DNA from: an uncultured Bacilli bacterium
GTDB taxonomy: Bacteria > Bacillota_I > Bacilli_A > RF39 > UBA660
Assembly (NCBI GenBank): GCA_910586295.1
Contig: CAJUGE010000016.1
Location: 1 to 61,375 of the forward strand
Direction: 5' to 3'
DNA: 61,375 bases
How positions within the stretch are numbered: the stretch's first letter is position 1; each line of letters starts with the position of its first letter. A program made the translations under genes and the position numbers. The notes beneath the pieces were generated by a model that was not told the origin of the DNA, ran no database searches, and was given only the letters and a program-made list of their open reading frames with translations. Of this stretch, positions 34,227 to 42,712 are shown in pieces.

Positions 34227-36206
34227 ATGAATAAAGAAAACATACTTGGAACAGAAAAAATCACAAAACTAATAAAGAGATTTAGTATACCATGCATAAT
34301 ATCTATGTTAGTTAATTCTTTATACAACATGGTAGACCAAATATTTATAGGACACGGTGTAGGAATGCTAGGTAACGGTGCCACTAACGTAGTATTTCCA
34401 ATCTCAGTAATCGCACTTGCAGTATCTTTAATGTTTGGAGATGGCTCAAGTGCATTTCTTAGCCTAAAACTAGGTGAGAAAAAAGAAGATGAAGCGGCCA
34501 ACGGAGTTGGAACAGGAATACTTTTATCAATAATCATTTCTATAATATTCACACTAATAACATATATATTTCTAAATAACTTATTAAACTTATTTGGATG
34601 TACTCCTGCCCTTAAAGAATACGCAACATCATATGGTAGAATAATTACTCTAGGTCTTCCCTTTGTAATAATAGGAACAACATTAAACTCTATTATACGT
34701 GCTGATGGAAGTCCAAAATACTCAATGTTCTCCATGGTACTAGGAGCAGTATTAAATATAATACTAGATCCGATATTTATATTTATTTTTAAAAAAGGAG
34801 TAGAAGGAGCAGCACTAGCAACTATCATAAGTCAAATAGTAACATTTATACTAAATGTACTATATTTAAAGAAACTAAAAACCATCAAACTAACAAGTGA
34901 AACGCTAAAACCTAAATGGAATTACATTAAAAAAGTTACACTGCTAGGAACAAGTAGTTTCATAACACAAATGAGTATAGTATTAGTAATCGCAGTAGAA
35001 AATAATCTACTAGGTAAATATGGTGCATCTTCATCATTTGGAAGTGAAATACCAATAACTGTACTAGGAATAGTAATGAAAATAAGTCAAATACTTTATA
35101 GTGTAATAATTGGATTAAGTGTAGGAGCACAACCTATATTTGGCTACAACTATGGAAGTGGTAAAAAAGAAAGAGTCAAAGAAACATTAAAGATAGTATT
35201 AAGAGTAAGTCTAATAATAACACTAATATCATTTATACTATTTCAAACAATTCCAGATAAACTAATATTATTATTTGGAAGTGGTGATGACAAATACATA
35301 GAATTTGCGTGTCTTACATTTAGAATATACTTAATGTTAGTAATCGCTAATGGTATACAAATGCCTGCTGGAATATTCTTCCAAGCAATAGGTAAAAGTA
35401 CAAAAAGTGCTATTCTTTCATTATCAAGACAAGTATTATTCTTAATACCAGCAATGTTTATACTAGGACGTATATTTGGATTAATGGGAATACTTTATGC
35501 AGGTCCTGTCGCAGATGGAGTAGCATTTATACTATCTGCACTTTTCCTAACTTTAGAAATAAAAGCATTATCAAAAGAAAAAGTCAAAGAAATATTAATA
35601 GAAGAAACAAAACTAAAAGAAAGCATAAAAGATAAACAAATAATAATAACAATAGCAAGAGAATATGGTTCAGGTGGAAGATACATAGGAAAATTACTAG
35701 CTGAAAAATTAGGAATTAAATTATATGACAAAGAACTAATAAAAGAAGTATCTAGACTTTCTGGATTAAAAGAAGAGTACATTGAAGAAAACGAACAAAA
35801 AAGAAATAAACTAGATAATATGTGGTATTATGGTAATCTATCTAATAGAGATAAATTATTCTTAAGTGAAAGTAATGTAATAAAAGAAATCGCAAAAAAA
35901 GAATCTTGTATAATAGTCGGAAGATGTGCAGACTATATACTTAAAGATAATAAAAATGTTATAAGAGTATTTGTATATAGTAGTTTAGAAAACAAAGTGA
36001 GTCGTGCTGTAAAGTATTATGGACTTAAAGAAAAAAATGCTAAAAAAATAATAGAAGATACAAACAAAAAAAGAAGTGAGCACTACAAACACTACACAAA
36101 CTCTACTTGGAATAACCCAAATAATTATGACATTTGTATTAACAGTGATAGTCTTGGAATAGAAACTGCAGTAGAATTACTATATGAAAGTATTAAAAGA
36201 AAATAA
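34227..36206 (+). CDS. MATE efflux transporter fused to a cytidylate-kinase-like domain
   Basis: The ATG 34227 has a clear ribosome binding site; the frame is open from 34101 but upstream text is not protein-like. The 659-residue product has two parts. Residues 1 to about 450 are a 12-helix MATE transporter (MVDQIFIGHGVGMLGNGATN, RADGSPKYSMFSMVLGAVLN, GLSVGAQPIFGYNYGSG). From about residue 468 comes a soluble Cytidylate_kin2-type domain: IIITIAREYGSGGRYIGKLL with the P-loop, LYDKELIKEV, IIVGRCADYIL and RSEHYKHYT. MATE proteins export cations, drugs or metabolites by ion antiport. The kinase part may sense or phosphorylate a nucleotide; substrates are unknown. There is no stop or frameshift at the junction. 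Confidence 0.9.
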   Translation: MNKENILGTEKITKLIKRFSIPCIISMLVNSLYNMVDQIFIGHGVGMLGNGATNVVFPISVIALAVSLMFGDGSSAFLSLKLGEKKEDEAANGVGTGILLSIIISIIFTLITYIFLNNLLNLFGCTPALKEYATSYGRIITLGLPFVIIGTTLNSIIRADGSPKYSMFSMVLGAVLNIILDPIFIFIFKKGVEGAALATIISQIVTFILNVLYLKKLKTIKLTSETLKPKWNYIKKVTLLGTSSFITQMSIVLVIAVENNLLGKYGASSSFGSEIPITVLGIVMKISQILYSVIIGLSVGAQPIFGYNYGSGKKERVKETLKIVLRVSLIITLISFILFQTIPDKLILLFGSGDDKYIEFACLTFRIYLMLVIANGIQMPAGIFFQAIGKSTKSAILSLSRQVLFLIPAMFILGRIFGLMGILYAGPVADGVAFILSALFLTLEIKALSKEKVKEILIEETKLKESIKDKQIIITIAREYGSGGRYIGKLLAEKLGIKLYDKELIKEVSRLSGLKEEYIEENEQKRNKLDNMWYYGNLSNRDKLFLSESNVIKEIAKKESCIIVGRCADYILKDNKNVIRVFVYSSLENKVSRAVKYYGLKEKNAKKIIEDTNKKRSEHYKHYTNSTWNNPNNYDICINSDSLGIETAVELLYESIKRK

Positions 36207-36214
36207 AATATAAG

Positions 36215-36243
36215 TTTAAAAAGTCTGCATTATTTGATATAAT
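36215..36243 (+). promoter_or_regulatory. Promoter of the nuclease-HTH gene
   Basis: TTTAAA, 17-nt spacer, TATAAT, with AAAAAGGTAG before the ATG at 36271. Confidence 0.5.
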
Positions 36244-36270
36244 TAGCTTATAAAAAGGTAGTTGATTTAT

Positions 36271-37338
36271 ATGTTGAACTCTGTAACAAGAAGAATTGAT
36301 AATATTGTTCAACCTAATGGAGGTTATCTAAATCCTAATGATTTTGAAGCTATTAGTAAGAATTATGATAATGAAGAAGTTAATCAGAAATTAGAAAATA
36401 TACATAGTAGTTTGGTTGGAACTGCTGTTGATTATTTAACTAGATTTATGTTAGGTGTTTCAAAAGATGAGGTTTTTCATACTCCTATGTATGGCTCCAT
36501 GAAAGTTGATGAATATGACTATGCACTTAAATTATTAGAAAATGTAAATGGCTTGGATTCTAAATCTATAACCTGTGTTTGTAAGTTGGCAGGATTTGAT
36601 GTTTGTATGCGTGCAGGAAAAGAATCTTATAAAGATGTTAAAACTATTAATCCTGATGATAATACAATAAATAATATAAAAATAATGGTAGAACGTGGAG
36701 TACAATTATTTAAAGAATATGGTCCAGTAATTAAAACAGGTTTAATTTATGTAGATAAAACAAGTAAATATATTTATACTGGAGATATAGATTATATTAC
36801 TAATGATACATTATTAGATTTTAAAGTAAGTGTTAATTCTAAAATAAATTCTAAACAAACATTACAAGTATTGATTTATTATATAATGGGATTGCACTCA
36901 CAAAATGAATGTTTTAAGAATATTAAGAATTTAGGAATATATAATCCTAGACTAAATATCTTATATATAAAAAGCATTGATTCTATTTCTCAAGAAATAA
37001 TAGAAACAGTTTCAAATGATGTAATAGGTTATAATAATAAGGTAAATTTGAATAAAGTAGATAACATAAATCAATATGAAAATTTACTTACAACAACTGA
37101 TGTTATGAAAATTTTGGAATGTTCTAGGTATATGGTAATGAAATATTATACAGAAGCAGGTTTACCATTATTTAAAAAGGGCGATAAATATTATATAAAA
37201 AAAGAAACTTTATATAATTGGTTAGAAGAAATGGAACAATTAAGAAAAAGACATAGAAGGAATATGACAATATTTGTTCTATTACCTTTGTGCTTAATAA
37301 TAATTTTTTGTATGTTTATTATATTCAATAATTCTTAA
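36271..37338 (+). CDS. RecB-like PD-(D/E)XK nuclease with HTH domain and C-terminal membrane helix
   Basis: I use ATG 36271; the TTG at 36262 sits too close to the ribosome binding site. The 355-residue product has an N-terminal helical part (VGTAVDYLTRFMLG), a RecB/Cas4-type nuclease core with YTGDIDYITNDTLLDFKVS (Asp and Asp-Phe-Lys of the active site near residues 172-186) followed by KQTLQVLIYYIMGLHSQ, an excisionase-like helix-turn-helix (LTTTDVMKILECSRYMVMKY and IKKETLYNWLEEM) near 270-320, and a hydrophobic helix at about 332-352 (FVLLPLCLIIIFCMFIIF). The order nuclease-HTH-membrane helix is unusual. Its base use is G/T-rich, unlike both neighbours. Function unknown. Confidence 0.75.
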   Translation: MLNSVTRRIDNIVQPNGGYLNPNDFEAISKNYDNEEVNQKLENIHSSLVGTAVDYLTRFMLGVSKDEVFHTPMYGSMKVDEYDYALKLLENVNGLDSKSITCVCKLAGFDVCMRAGKESYKDVKTINPDDNTINNIKIMVERGVQLFKEYGPVIKTGLIYVDKTSKYIYTGDIDYITNDTLLDFKVSVNSKINSKQTLQVLIYYIMGLHSQNECFKNIKNLGIYNPRLNILYIKSIDSISQEIIETVSNDVIGYNNKVNLNKVDNINQYENLLTTTDVMKILECSRYMVMKYYTEAGLPLFKKGDKYYIKKETLYNWLEEMEQLRKRHRRNMTIFVLLPLCLIIIFCMFIIFNNS

Positions 37339-37358
37339 ACAGAATTAATAGTAATTTT

Positions 37359-37390
37359 AGATTAACTTTTTATAGTTAGTCTTTTATTTA
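37359..37390 (+). terminator. Terminator after the nuclease-HTH gene
   Basis: AGATTAACT pairs with AGTTAGTCT (one G-U) around a TTTTAT-type loop and is followed by TTTATTT. Confidence 0.65.
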
Positions 37391-37411
37391 TGCAGAAAGG
37401 AGGATTTAAAA

Positions 37412-37498
37412 ATAATTTATGAGATAGATTATGAACTATATTCTATTCTTTTAAATGAATAGCAAGAGAATAAAGAAAATTATAAAAATAATCATTAA
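37412..37498 (+). pseudogene. Possible decayed small gene with lost start
   Basis: A perfect AAAGGAGG (37396-37403) stands 8 nt before an ATA, not an ATG. From there the frame reads IIYEIDYELYSILLNE, a TAG, then QENKENYKNNH and TAA. The site spacing and the protein-like text suggest a small gene whose start and one codon have mutated. It is too short to identify. Confidence 0.25.
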
Positions 37499-37543
37499 AT
37501 TAATAAATAAAATATATGAGCATCAAATTCTAATTCTATTATA

Positions 37544-37572
37544 TTGAATAAAGTTGATAGATAATGTATAAT
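37544..37572 (+). promoter_or_regulatory. Promoter of the DUF1703-type gene
   Basis: TTGAAT, 17-nt spacer, TATAAT, followed by ACGAGGTGG before the ATG at 37602. Confidence 0.6.
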
Positions 37573-37601
37573 ATAAGGTATAAAGAACGAGGTGGATATT
37601 A

Positions 37602-39233
37602 ATGAAAAAGACAATATATAGTGACCAAGACTTTAAAAGATTAATCGAGGGAAATTATTACTATGTAGATAAAACTAAAGTAATAGAAGACTTAATCATG
37701 TATAAAAAAGATGGAACAGCATTATTTCCAAGACCTAGAAGATTTGGCAAAAGTTTATTTATGTCAACACTAGATTATTTCTTTAACATAGAAAAGAATA
37801 GTAAACACTTATTTAAAGGGTTATACATAGAGAAGAGTAAAGTATTTAAAGAACACTTAAATAAATATCCAGTAATACATTTAGATTTTAAAGATTTAAG
37901 AGATAATAATTATGATAGTTTTTATACTAAGTTTAAATCTTTAATGAGTTCTGCTTATAAATCAAAGAAATATATTTATGATAGACTTGAAGAATACGAA
38001 AAGAAAAAATTTGATAGAATATTAAATGAAGAAGGAGTCAAAGAAGAATATGAGGAAGCGTTAGTAAAACTTTCAGAGTGGTTATACTCTTATTACAATA
38101 AAGAAGTAATAATATTAATAGATGAATATGATGCACCAATAAATGCATCTTATGTAAATAAATATTATGAGAAGTTAATGGGGTTATTTAGACCTATATT
38201 TTCAAGAACATTTAAAGGAAACAATGCTTTAAAGTTAGGAATAATGACAGGAGTGCTTAGAATAGGTGGGGAGTCATTCTTCAGTGCATTTAATAATCCA
38301 GATATATATGATGTAATGAGTAGTAAGTATAATGATTATTTTGGATTTACTAAAAATGAAACAAAAGAGATGTTAGAATACTTTAATTTAAAGCATACTA
38401 GTGAAGTAAGTGAATATTATGATGGATATAACTTTAATGGAGTTCATGTATATAATCCTTGGAGTATAGCTAATTATGCTAAAAATAAAGAATTGAAACT
38501 TTACTGGGTAAATACTGGAAGTAACGAATTAATAAGAAGTTTATTGACTCAAATAGATGAAGAAGAAAAGAGAAGAATTGAAGAACTAGTTAAAGGAAAA
38601 AGTAAAAGTTTTAAATATAATGAAAAGTTATCATTTAGCGATTTTAAATCAAATAATTTTACAGGTATACTAAACTTATTACTAGTAAGTGGATATTTAA
38701 CATTAGATAGAAAAGAAGAAGATATATATTACTATAAAATACCAAACAAAGAAGTATTAGAAGATTTTATGAATATGATAAGCTACATAATGTTTGGAGA
38801 AGATATAAGAAATGGAGAATATATATTAGGATTTGTAGATGGGATAAAAAGTGGAGATAAAGAGTTGGCAGAGAAATACTTAAATCAAATGCTTAGAGGA
38901 GTTAGTTATTTAGATAACAAAGAAGCATTTTATCACGGATATATAATGAGTTTGTTTTTAAACTTTTTATCAGATAGTAAATATAGAGTAGAATCTAATC
39001 ATGAATCAGGGGAAGGAAGATATGACGTATGTATAAAAAGAATAGATAATACTCTAGGAATAATAATAGAATTTAAAGTATCAAAGACAAAGAAGAATAT
39101 GGAAGTAAAAGCAAAAGATGGAATAAAACAGATAAAGAAGAATTCTTATAGTGAGACACTACTTAGAGATAAAGTTAAAGATATAAAGGAATATGTGATA
39201 GTATTTCATGGAAATAGTGCTATAGTTAGATAA
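37602..39233 (+). CDS. AAA-ATPase-like / PD-(D/E)XK nuclease protein (DUF1703 family)
   Basis: The 543-residue product is the common gut-bacterial two-domain protein. The N-terminal AAA-ATPase_like domain has FKRLIEGNYYYVDKTK, a P-loop-like LFPRPRRFGKSLFM near residue 50 and the Walker B-like VIILIDEYDAPIN near 170. The C-terminal PDDEXK_9 domain reads HESGEGRYDVCI and IIIEFKVSK, with the nuclease Asp, Glu and Lys. These are often multi-copy and mobile-associated; a function in DNA conflict or repair is presumed. It has its own promoter and a terminator built into its stop. Confidence 0.9.
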   Translation: MKKTIYSDQDFKRLIEGNYYYVDKTKVIEDLIMYKKDGTALFPRPRRFGKSLFMSTLDYFFNIEKNSKHLFKGLYIEKSKVFKEHLNKYPVIHLDFKDLRDNNYDSFYTKFKSLMSSAYKSKKYIYDRLEEYEKKKFDRILNEEGVKEEYEEALVKLSEWLYSYYNKEVIILIDEYDAPINASYVNKYYEKLMGLFRPIFSRTFKGNNALKLGIMTGVLRIGGESFFSAFNNPDIYDVMSSKYNDYFGFTKNETKEMLEYFNLKHTSEVSEYYDGYNFNGVHVYNPWSIANYAKNKELKLYWVNTGSNELIRSLLTQIDEEEKRRIEELVKGKSKSFKYNEKLSFSDFKSNNFTGILNLLLVSGYLTLDRKEEDIYYYKIPNKEVLEDFMNMISYIMFGEDIRNGEYILGFVDGIKSGDKELAEKYLNQMLRGVSYLDNKEAFYHGYIMSLFLNFLSDSKYRVESNHESGEGRYDVCIKRIDNTLGIIIEFKVSKTKKNMEVKAKDGIKQIKKNSYSETLLRDKVKDIKEYVIVFHGNSAIVR

Positions 39234-39246
39234 CTATAGTTTTTCT
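39220..39246 (+). terminator. Terminator overlapping the DUF1703 gene stop
   Basis: CTATAGTTA (39220-39228) pairs with TAACTATAG (39231-39239) and is followed by TTTTTC. The two-base loop is tight, so one or two inner pairs probably open. Confidence 0.75.
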
Positions 39247-39352
39247 TTTCTAAAAGAATAGTTCTTATAAAATAAAAAATAAATAAAATTAAATGTACAC
39301 ATAAAAACTACAAACGAAAAAGCAAAAAATACCAAAAACTGTACGATTTTGT

Positions 39353-39381
39353 TTGACATTAAAGCCATCTAGTGATATTAT
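39353..39381 (+). promoter_or_regulatory. Promoter of the rpsL-rpsG-fusA operon
   Basis: Perfect TTGACA, 17-nt spacer, TATTAT. The leader then holds a GAGTTTTT/AAAAACTC hairpin (about 39394-39411) before rpsL, a possible attenuation site. Confidence 0.75.
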
Positions 39382-39464
39382 TAACTTGCTTGAGTTTTTT
39401 CAAAAACTCGCATTAAAATTATAAATACGATACACCAGGAAGTGTGTACGAGAAAGGAGCCATT

Positions 39465-39881
39465 ATGACTACTATTAACCAATTAGTAAAACACAAAAGA
39501 GGACAAAAAGTAAGAAAGAGTAAAAGTCCAGTATTAAATGTTGGATACAACTCAAAAGATAAAAAAAGAACTAACAATACATCTCCTCAAAAACGTGGAG
39601 TATGTACTCGTGTTGGTACTAAAACACCAAAGAAACCAAACTCTGCCTTACGTAAATATGCTCGTGTAAGATTAAGTAACGGTTACGAAGTAACATGCTA
39701 CATTCCAGGAATTGGACACAACTTACAAGAACACAGTGTTGTATTAATCAGAGGCGGACGTGTTAAAGACCTTATCGGAGTACGTTATCACATCATCCGT
39801 GGAACATTAGATACAGCAGGAGTAGAAGCAAGACGTCAAGGAAGAAGTAAATACGGTGCTAAAAAGCCAAAAAATAAATAA
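39465..39881 (+). CDS. rpsL: 30S ribosomal protein S12
   Basis: The start is ATG 39465, after AAAGGAGCC. The 138-residue protein begins MTTINQLVKHKRGQKVRKSK and carries KTPKKPNSALRK and GGRVKDLIGVRYH, the two loops at the decoding centre. The lysines at the positions linked to streptomycin sensitivity are present, so no resistance substitution is visible there. The segment DLIGVRYH has Ile where most species have Pro. First gene of the str operon. Confidence 0.97.
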   Translation: MTTINQLVKHKRGQKVRKSKSPVLNVGYNSKDKKRTNNTSPQKRGVCTRVGTKTPKKPNSALRKYARVRLSNGYEVTCYIPGIGHNLQEHSVVLIRGGRVKDLIGVRYHIIRGTLDTAGVEARRQGRSKYGAKKPKNK

Positions 39882-39915
39882 CTAAAATAAATTTAAAAGA
39901 AAGGAGTGAATATAG

Positions 39916-40383
39916 ATGCGTAAAAGAAGAGCAGAAAAAAGAGAAGTATTAGCAGATCCTATATATAATTCTAAAATTGTAACAAAACTAATAAACAGAA
40001 TCATGTTAGATGGTAAAAAAGGAACTGCTCAAACAATACTATATGACGCATTTAATATAGTAAAAGATAAGACTGGTAAAGAGCCTATGGAAGTTTTTGA
40101 TGCAGCGTTCCAAAACATTAAACCTGCACTAGAAATTAGAAGTAGACGTATTGGTGGTGGAAACTATCAAGTACCAGTTGAAGTAAGACCTGAAAGACAA
40201 CAAGCCTTAGCCCTACGTTGGTTAGTACAATACGCAAAAACTAGAAACGGTAAAGGAATGGCAGAAAACTTAGCTGCTGAAATAATAGATGCCGCAGAGG
40301 GTACTGGTGGCGCAGTTAAAAAACGTGAAGACACACATAAAATGGCAGAAGCTAATAAAGCATATGCTCATTATAGATGGTAA
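39916..40383 (+). CDS. rpsG: 30S ribosomal protein S7
   Basis: The 155-residue protein begins MRKRRAEKREVLADPIYNSK, with INRIMLDGKKGTAQTI, a beta-hairpin RRIGGGNYQVPVEV and a C-terminal KMAEANKAYAHYRW. It binds the 3' major domain of 16S rRNA. AAGAAAGGAGTG precedes the ATG, 34 nt after rpsL; fusA follows after 17 nt. Confidence 0.97.
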   Translation: MRKRRAEKREVLADPIYNSKIVTKLINRIMLDGKKGTAQTILYDAFNIVKDKTGKEPMEVFDAAFQNIKPALEIRSRRIGGGNYQVPVEVRPERQQALALRWLVQYAKTRNGKGMAENLAAEIIDAAEGTGGAVKKREDTHKMAEANKAYAHYRW

Positions 40384-40400
40384 GAAGGGAGAATTAAAAT

Positions 40401-42473
40401 ATGGCACGTGACGTATCTTTGGATAAAACTCGTAATATAGGAATAATGGCACATATAGATGCCGGAAAAACTACATTTACAGAGCGTGTACTTTTCCATA
40501 CAGGAATAACTCACAAAATCGGTGAAACACACGATGGAGAGTCTCAAATGGACTGGATGGAACAAGAAAAAGAAAGAGGAATAACTATCACAAGTGCTGC
40601 AACAACTGCACACTGGAAAGGTTATAGACTTAACATTATAGATACACCAGGACACGTAGACTTTACAATAGAAGTATCACGTAGTCTTAGAGTATTAGAC
40701 GGTGCAATCGCGCTTATAGATGCTCAAGCAGGTGTAGAAACTCAAACTGAACAAGTTTGGAGACAAGCAAATGAATGGAAAGTTCCAAGAATGATATTTG
40801 CTAATAAAATGGATAAAATGGGAGCTAACTTTGAATACAGTTTAGGTACTATCAAAGATAGACTTTCAGAAAAATCTGCACCAATCGAATGGCCAATCGG
40901 AGCAGAAAGTGAATTTAATGGAATTATTGATTTAGTTTCAATGAAGGCTTACACATTTGATGGAGAACAACATGAAGAATATAGTGAAATAGAAATTCCA
41001 GCAGATTTAAAAGATATTGCTGAAGAAAAGAGAATAGAACTAATAGATGCTGTATCTATGTTTGATGATTCTCTAATGGAAAAATATCTAGAAGGACAAG
41101 AACTTAGTCCAGAAGACATCAAGTCTGCTATAAGAAAAGGTGTACTTGCTGGAGAATTTTATCCAGTATTATGTGGAACAGCACTAGGAAATATTGGTGT
41201 GAAACTTGCACTTGATGCTGTATTAGACTATTTGCCAGCGCCAACTGACATTGCACATGTAAAAGGTATCGACATGAACGATAACCCAATAGAAAGAAAA
41301 ACTAGTGATTCTGAACCTTTCTCAGCACTTGCGTTCAAAGTTATGAACGATCCATTTGTTGGAAATTTAACATTCTTCCGTGTGTACTCTGGTACTCTAA
41401 AAAGTGGAAGTTATGTTTACAATTCAACTAAAGGAACAAAAGAAAGAATTGGACGTATTCTTCAAATGCATGCTAACCAAAGAAAAGAAATTACTGAGGT
41501 GTATGCTGGAGAAATTGCTGCTGCTGTAGGACTTAAAGATACTACAACTGGAGACACTTTATGTGATGAGAAACATCAAGTTATACTTGAAAAAATGACT
41601 TTCCCAGAACCAGTTATAGAACTTGCTATCGAACCAAAGAGTAAACAAGACCAAGAAAAAATGAGTCTTGCATTACAAAAATTAGCAAAAGAAGATCCAT
41701 CATTCAGAGCTAGCACAAACCACGAGACAGGACAAACTATCATCGCTGGTATGGGTGAATTACACTTAGATGTATTAGTAGACAGAATGAAAAGAGAATT
41801 TGATGTTGAATGTAATGTAGGTAAACCACAAGTTGCTTACCGTGAAACACTAACTGCTACTGCAGAATGTGAAGGAAAATACATTAAACAATCAGGTGGT
41901 CGTGGACAATATGGACACGTTTGGGTTAAATTTGAACCTAATAAAGATAATGGGTACGAATTCGTTGATGAAATTGTTGGTGGAGTAGTACCTCGTGAAT
42001 ATATTGGAGTTGTAGATAAAGGGCTTCAAGAAGCACTAGAAGGCGGTGTACTAGCAGGATATCCTATGATAGATGTAAAATGTACACTATTTGATGGTTC
42101 ATACCATGATGTAGACTCAAATGAAATGGCATTTAAAATTGCTGCATCAATGGCATTGAAAGAAGCGAAAAATAAATGTAAACCAGCACTACTTGAACCT
42201 ATAATGAAAGTTGATGTAGTAGTACCAGAAGAATTTATGGGAACTGTAATGGGTGACTTAACAAGTAGAAGAGGTCGTCCACTTGGAAACGAATCTCGTG
42301 GAAAAGATTTACAAATATCTGCAATGGTACCATTAGCAGAAATGTTTGGTTACATGACAGTACTTCGTTCAAATACACAAGGACGTGGAACATATCAAAT
42401 GATATTTGACCACTATGAAGAAGTGCCTAGAAATATTGCTGACGAAATCATTAAGAAAAACAGCATTCAATAG
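40401..42473 (+). CDS. fusA: Elongation factor G
   Basis: The 690-residue translocase has G1 AHIDAGKTTFTER, the switch region GITITSAATTAHW, G3 DTPGHVDFT, G4 NKMDKMGA, and the five usual domains ending in FGYMTVLRSNTQGRGTYQM. It drives tRNA-mRNA movement with GTP. AGAAGGGAG precedes the ATG. It is the last long gene before the tuf relict and the separate tuf promoter. Confidence 0.97.
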   Translation: MARDVSLDKTRNIGIMAHIDAGKTTFTERVLFHTGITHKIGETHDGESQMDWMEQEKERGITITSAATTAHWKGYRLNIIDTPGHVDFTIEVSRSLRVLDGAIALIDAQAGVETQTEQVWRQANEWKVPRMIFANKMDKMGANFEYSLGTIKDRLSEKSAPIEWPIGAESEFNGIIDLVSMKAYTFDGEQHEEYSEIEIPADLKDIAEEKRIELIDAVSMFDDSLMEKYLEGQELSPEDIKSAIRKGVLAGEFYPVLCGTALGNIGVKLALDAVLDYLPAPTDIAHVKGIDMNDNPIERKTSDSEPFSALAFKVMNDPFVGNLTFFRVYSGTLKSGSYVYNSTKGTKERIGRILQMHANQRKEITEVYAGEIAAAVGLKDTTTGDTLCDEKHQVILEKMTFPEPVIELAIEPKSKQDQEKMSLALQKLAKEDPSFRASTNHETGQTIIAGMGELHLDVLVDRMKREFDVECNVGKPQVAYRETLTATAECEGKYIKQSGGRGQYGHVWVKFEPNKDNGYEFVDEIVGGVVPREYIGVVDKGLQEALEGGVLAGYPMIDVKCTLFDGSYHDVDSNEMAFKIAASMALKEAKNKCKPALLEPIMKVDVVVPEEFMGTVMGDLTSRRGRPLGNESRGKDLQISAMVPLAEMFGYMTVLRSNTQGRGTYQMIFDHYEEVPRNIADEIIKKNSIQ

Positions 42474-42476
42474 GGA

Positions 42477-42584
42477 GTGACTACAAAAGTTCATATAGGT
42501 ACAATTGAACACGTAGATCACAGTAAAACAACTTTAGAAGAAAATTCTAAAAAAGAAAGTGAGAGTTCTTCTAAAAATATATAA
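42477..42584 (+). pseudogene. tuf-derived micro-ORF between fusA and tuf
   Basis: A GTG-started frame of 35 codons reads VTTKVHIGTIEHVDHSKTTL, then EENSKKESESSSKNI. The first half is the N-terminus of EF-Tu with the P-loop changed: Gly-His-Val-Asp-His-Gly-Lys became Glu-His-Val-Asp-His-Ser-Lys. At DNA level 42498-42536 matches tuf 42758-42796 with 3 mismatches in 39 nt, all transitions. The rest is unrelated Ser/Glu/Lys-rich text. GTP binding is unlikely. It starts 3 nt after the fusA stop. It may be a partial tuf duplication, a translated leader or a coupling element. Confidence 0.6.
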
Positions 42585-42598
42585 AAAAGAAGAACTCT
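42562..42598 (+). terminator. Strong hairpin between fusA and tuf
   Basis: AGAGTTCTTCT (42562-42572) pairs perfectly with AGAAGAACTCT (42588-42598), an 11-bp stem enclosing the micro-ORF stop. No T-run follows, so it may be a processing or stability element or a weak terminator. Confidence 0.5.
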
Positions 42599-42651
42599 TA
42601 GCTTAATAAATAAAAAATAAATAATTTGTCATAAAAAAATTCATTTAATGC

Positions 42652-42680
42652 TTGCAAAAAGTATAAGTATTAGATAAAAT
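42652..42680 (+). promoter_or_regulatory. Promoter of tuf
   Basis: TTGCAA, 17-nt spacer, TAAAAT; AAAGGAGG precedes the ATG at 42713. Confidence 0.65.
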
Positions 42681-42712
42681 TAGAATGTATACAAAAAAGG
42701 AGGAAATACAAA

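Noticed and set aside
34181..34828. 215-residue minus-strand frame opposite the MATE gene
   Set aside because: Antisense shadow of a clear transporter sequence.
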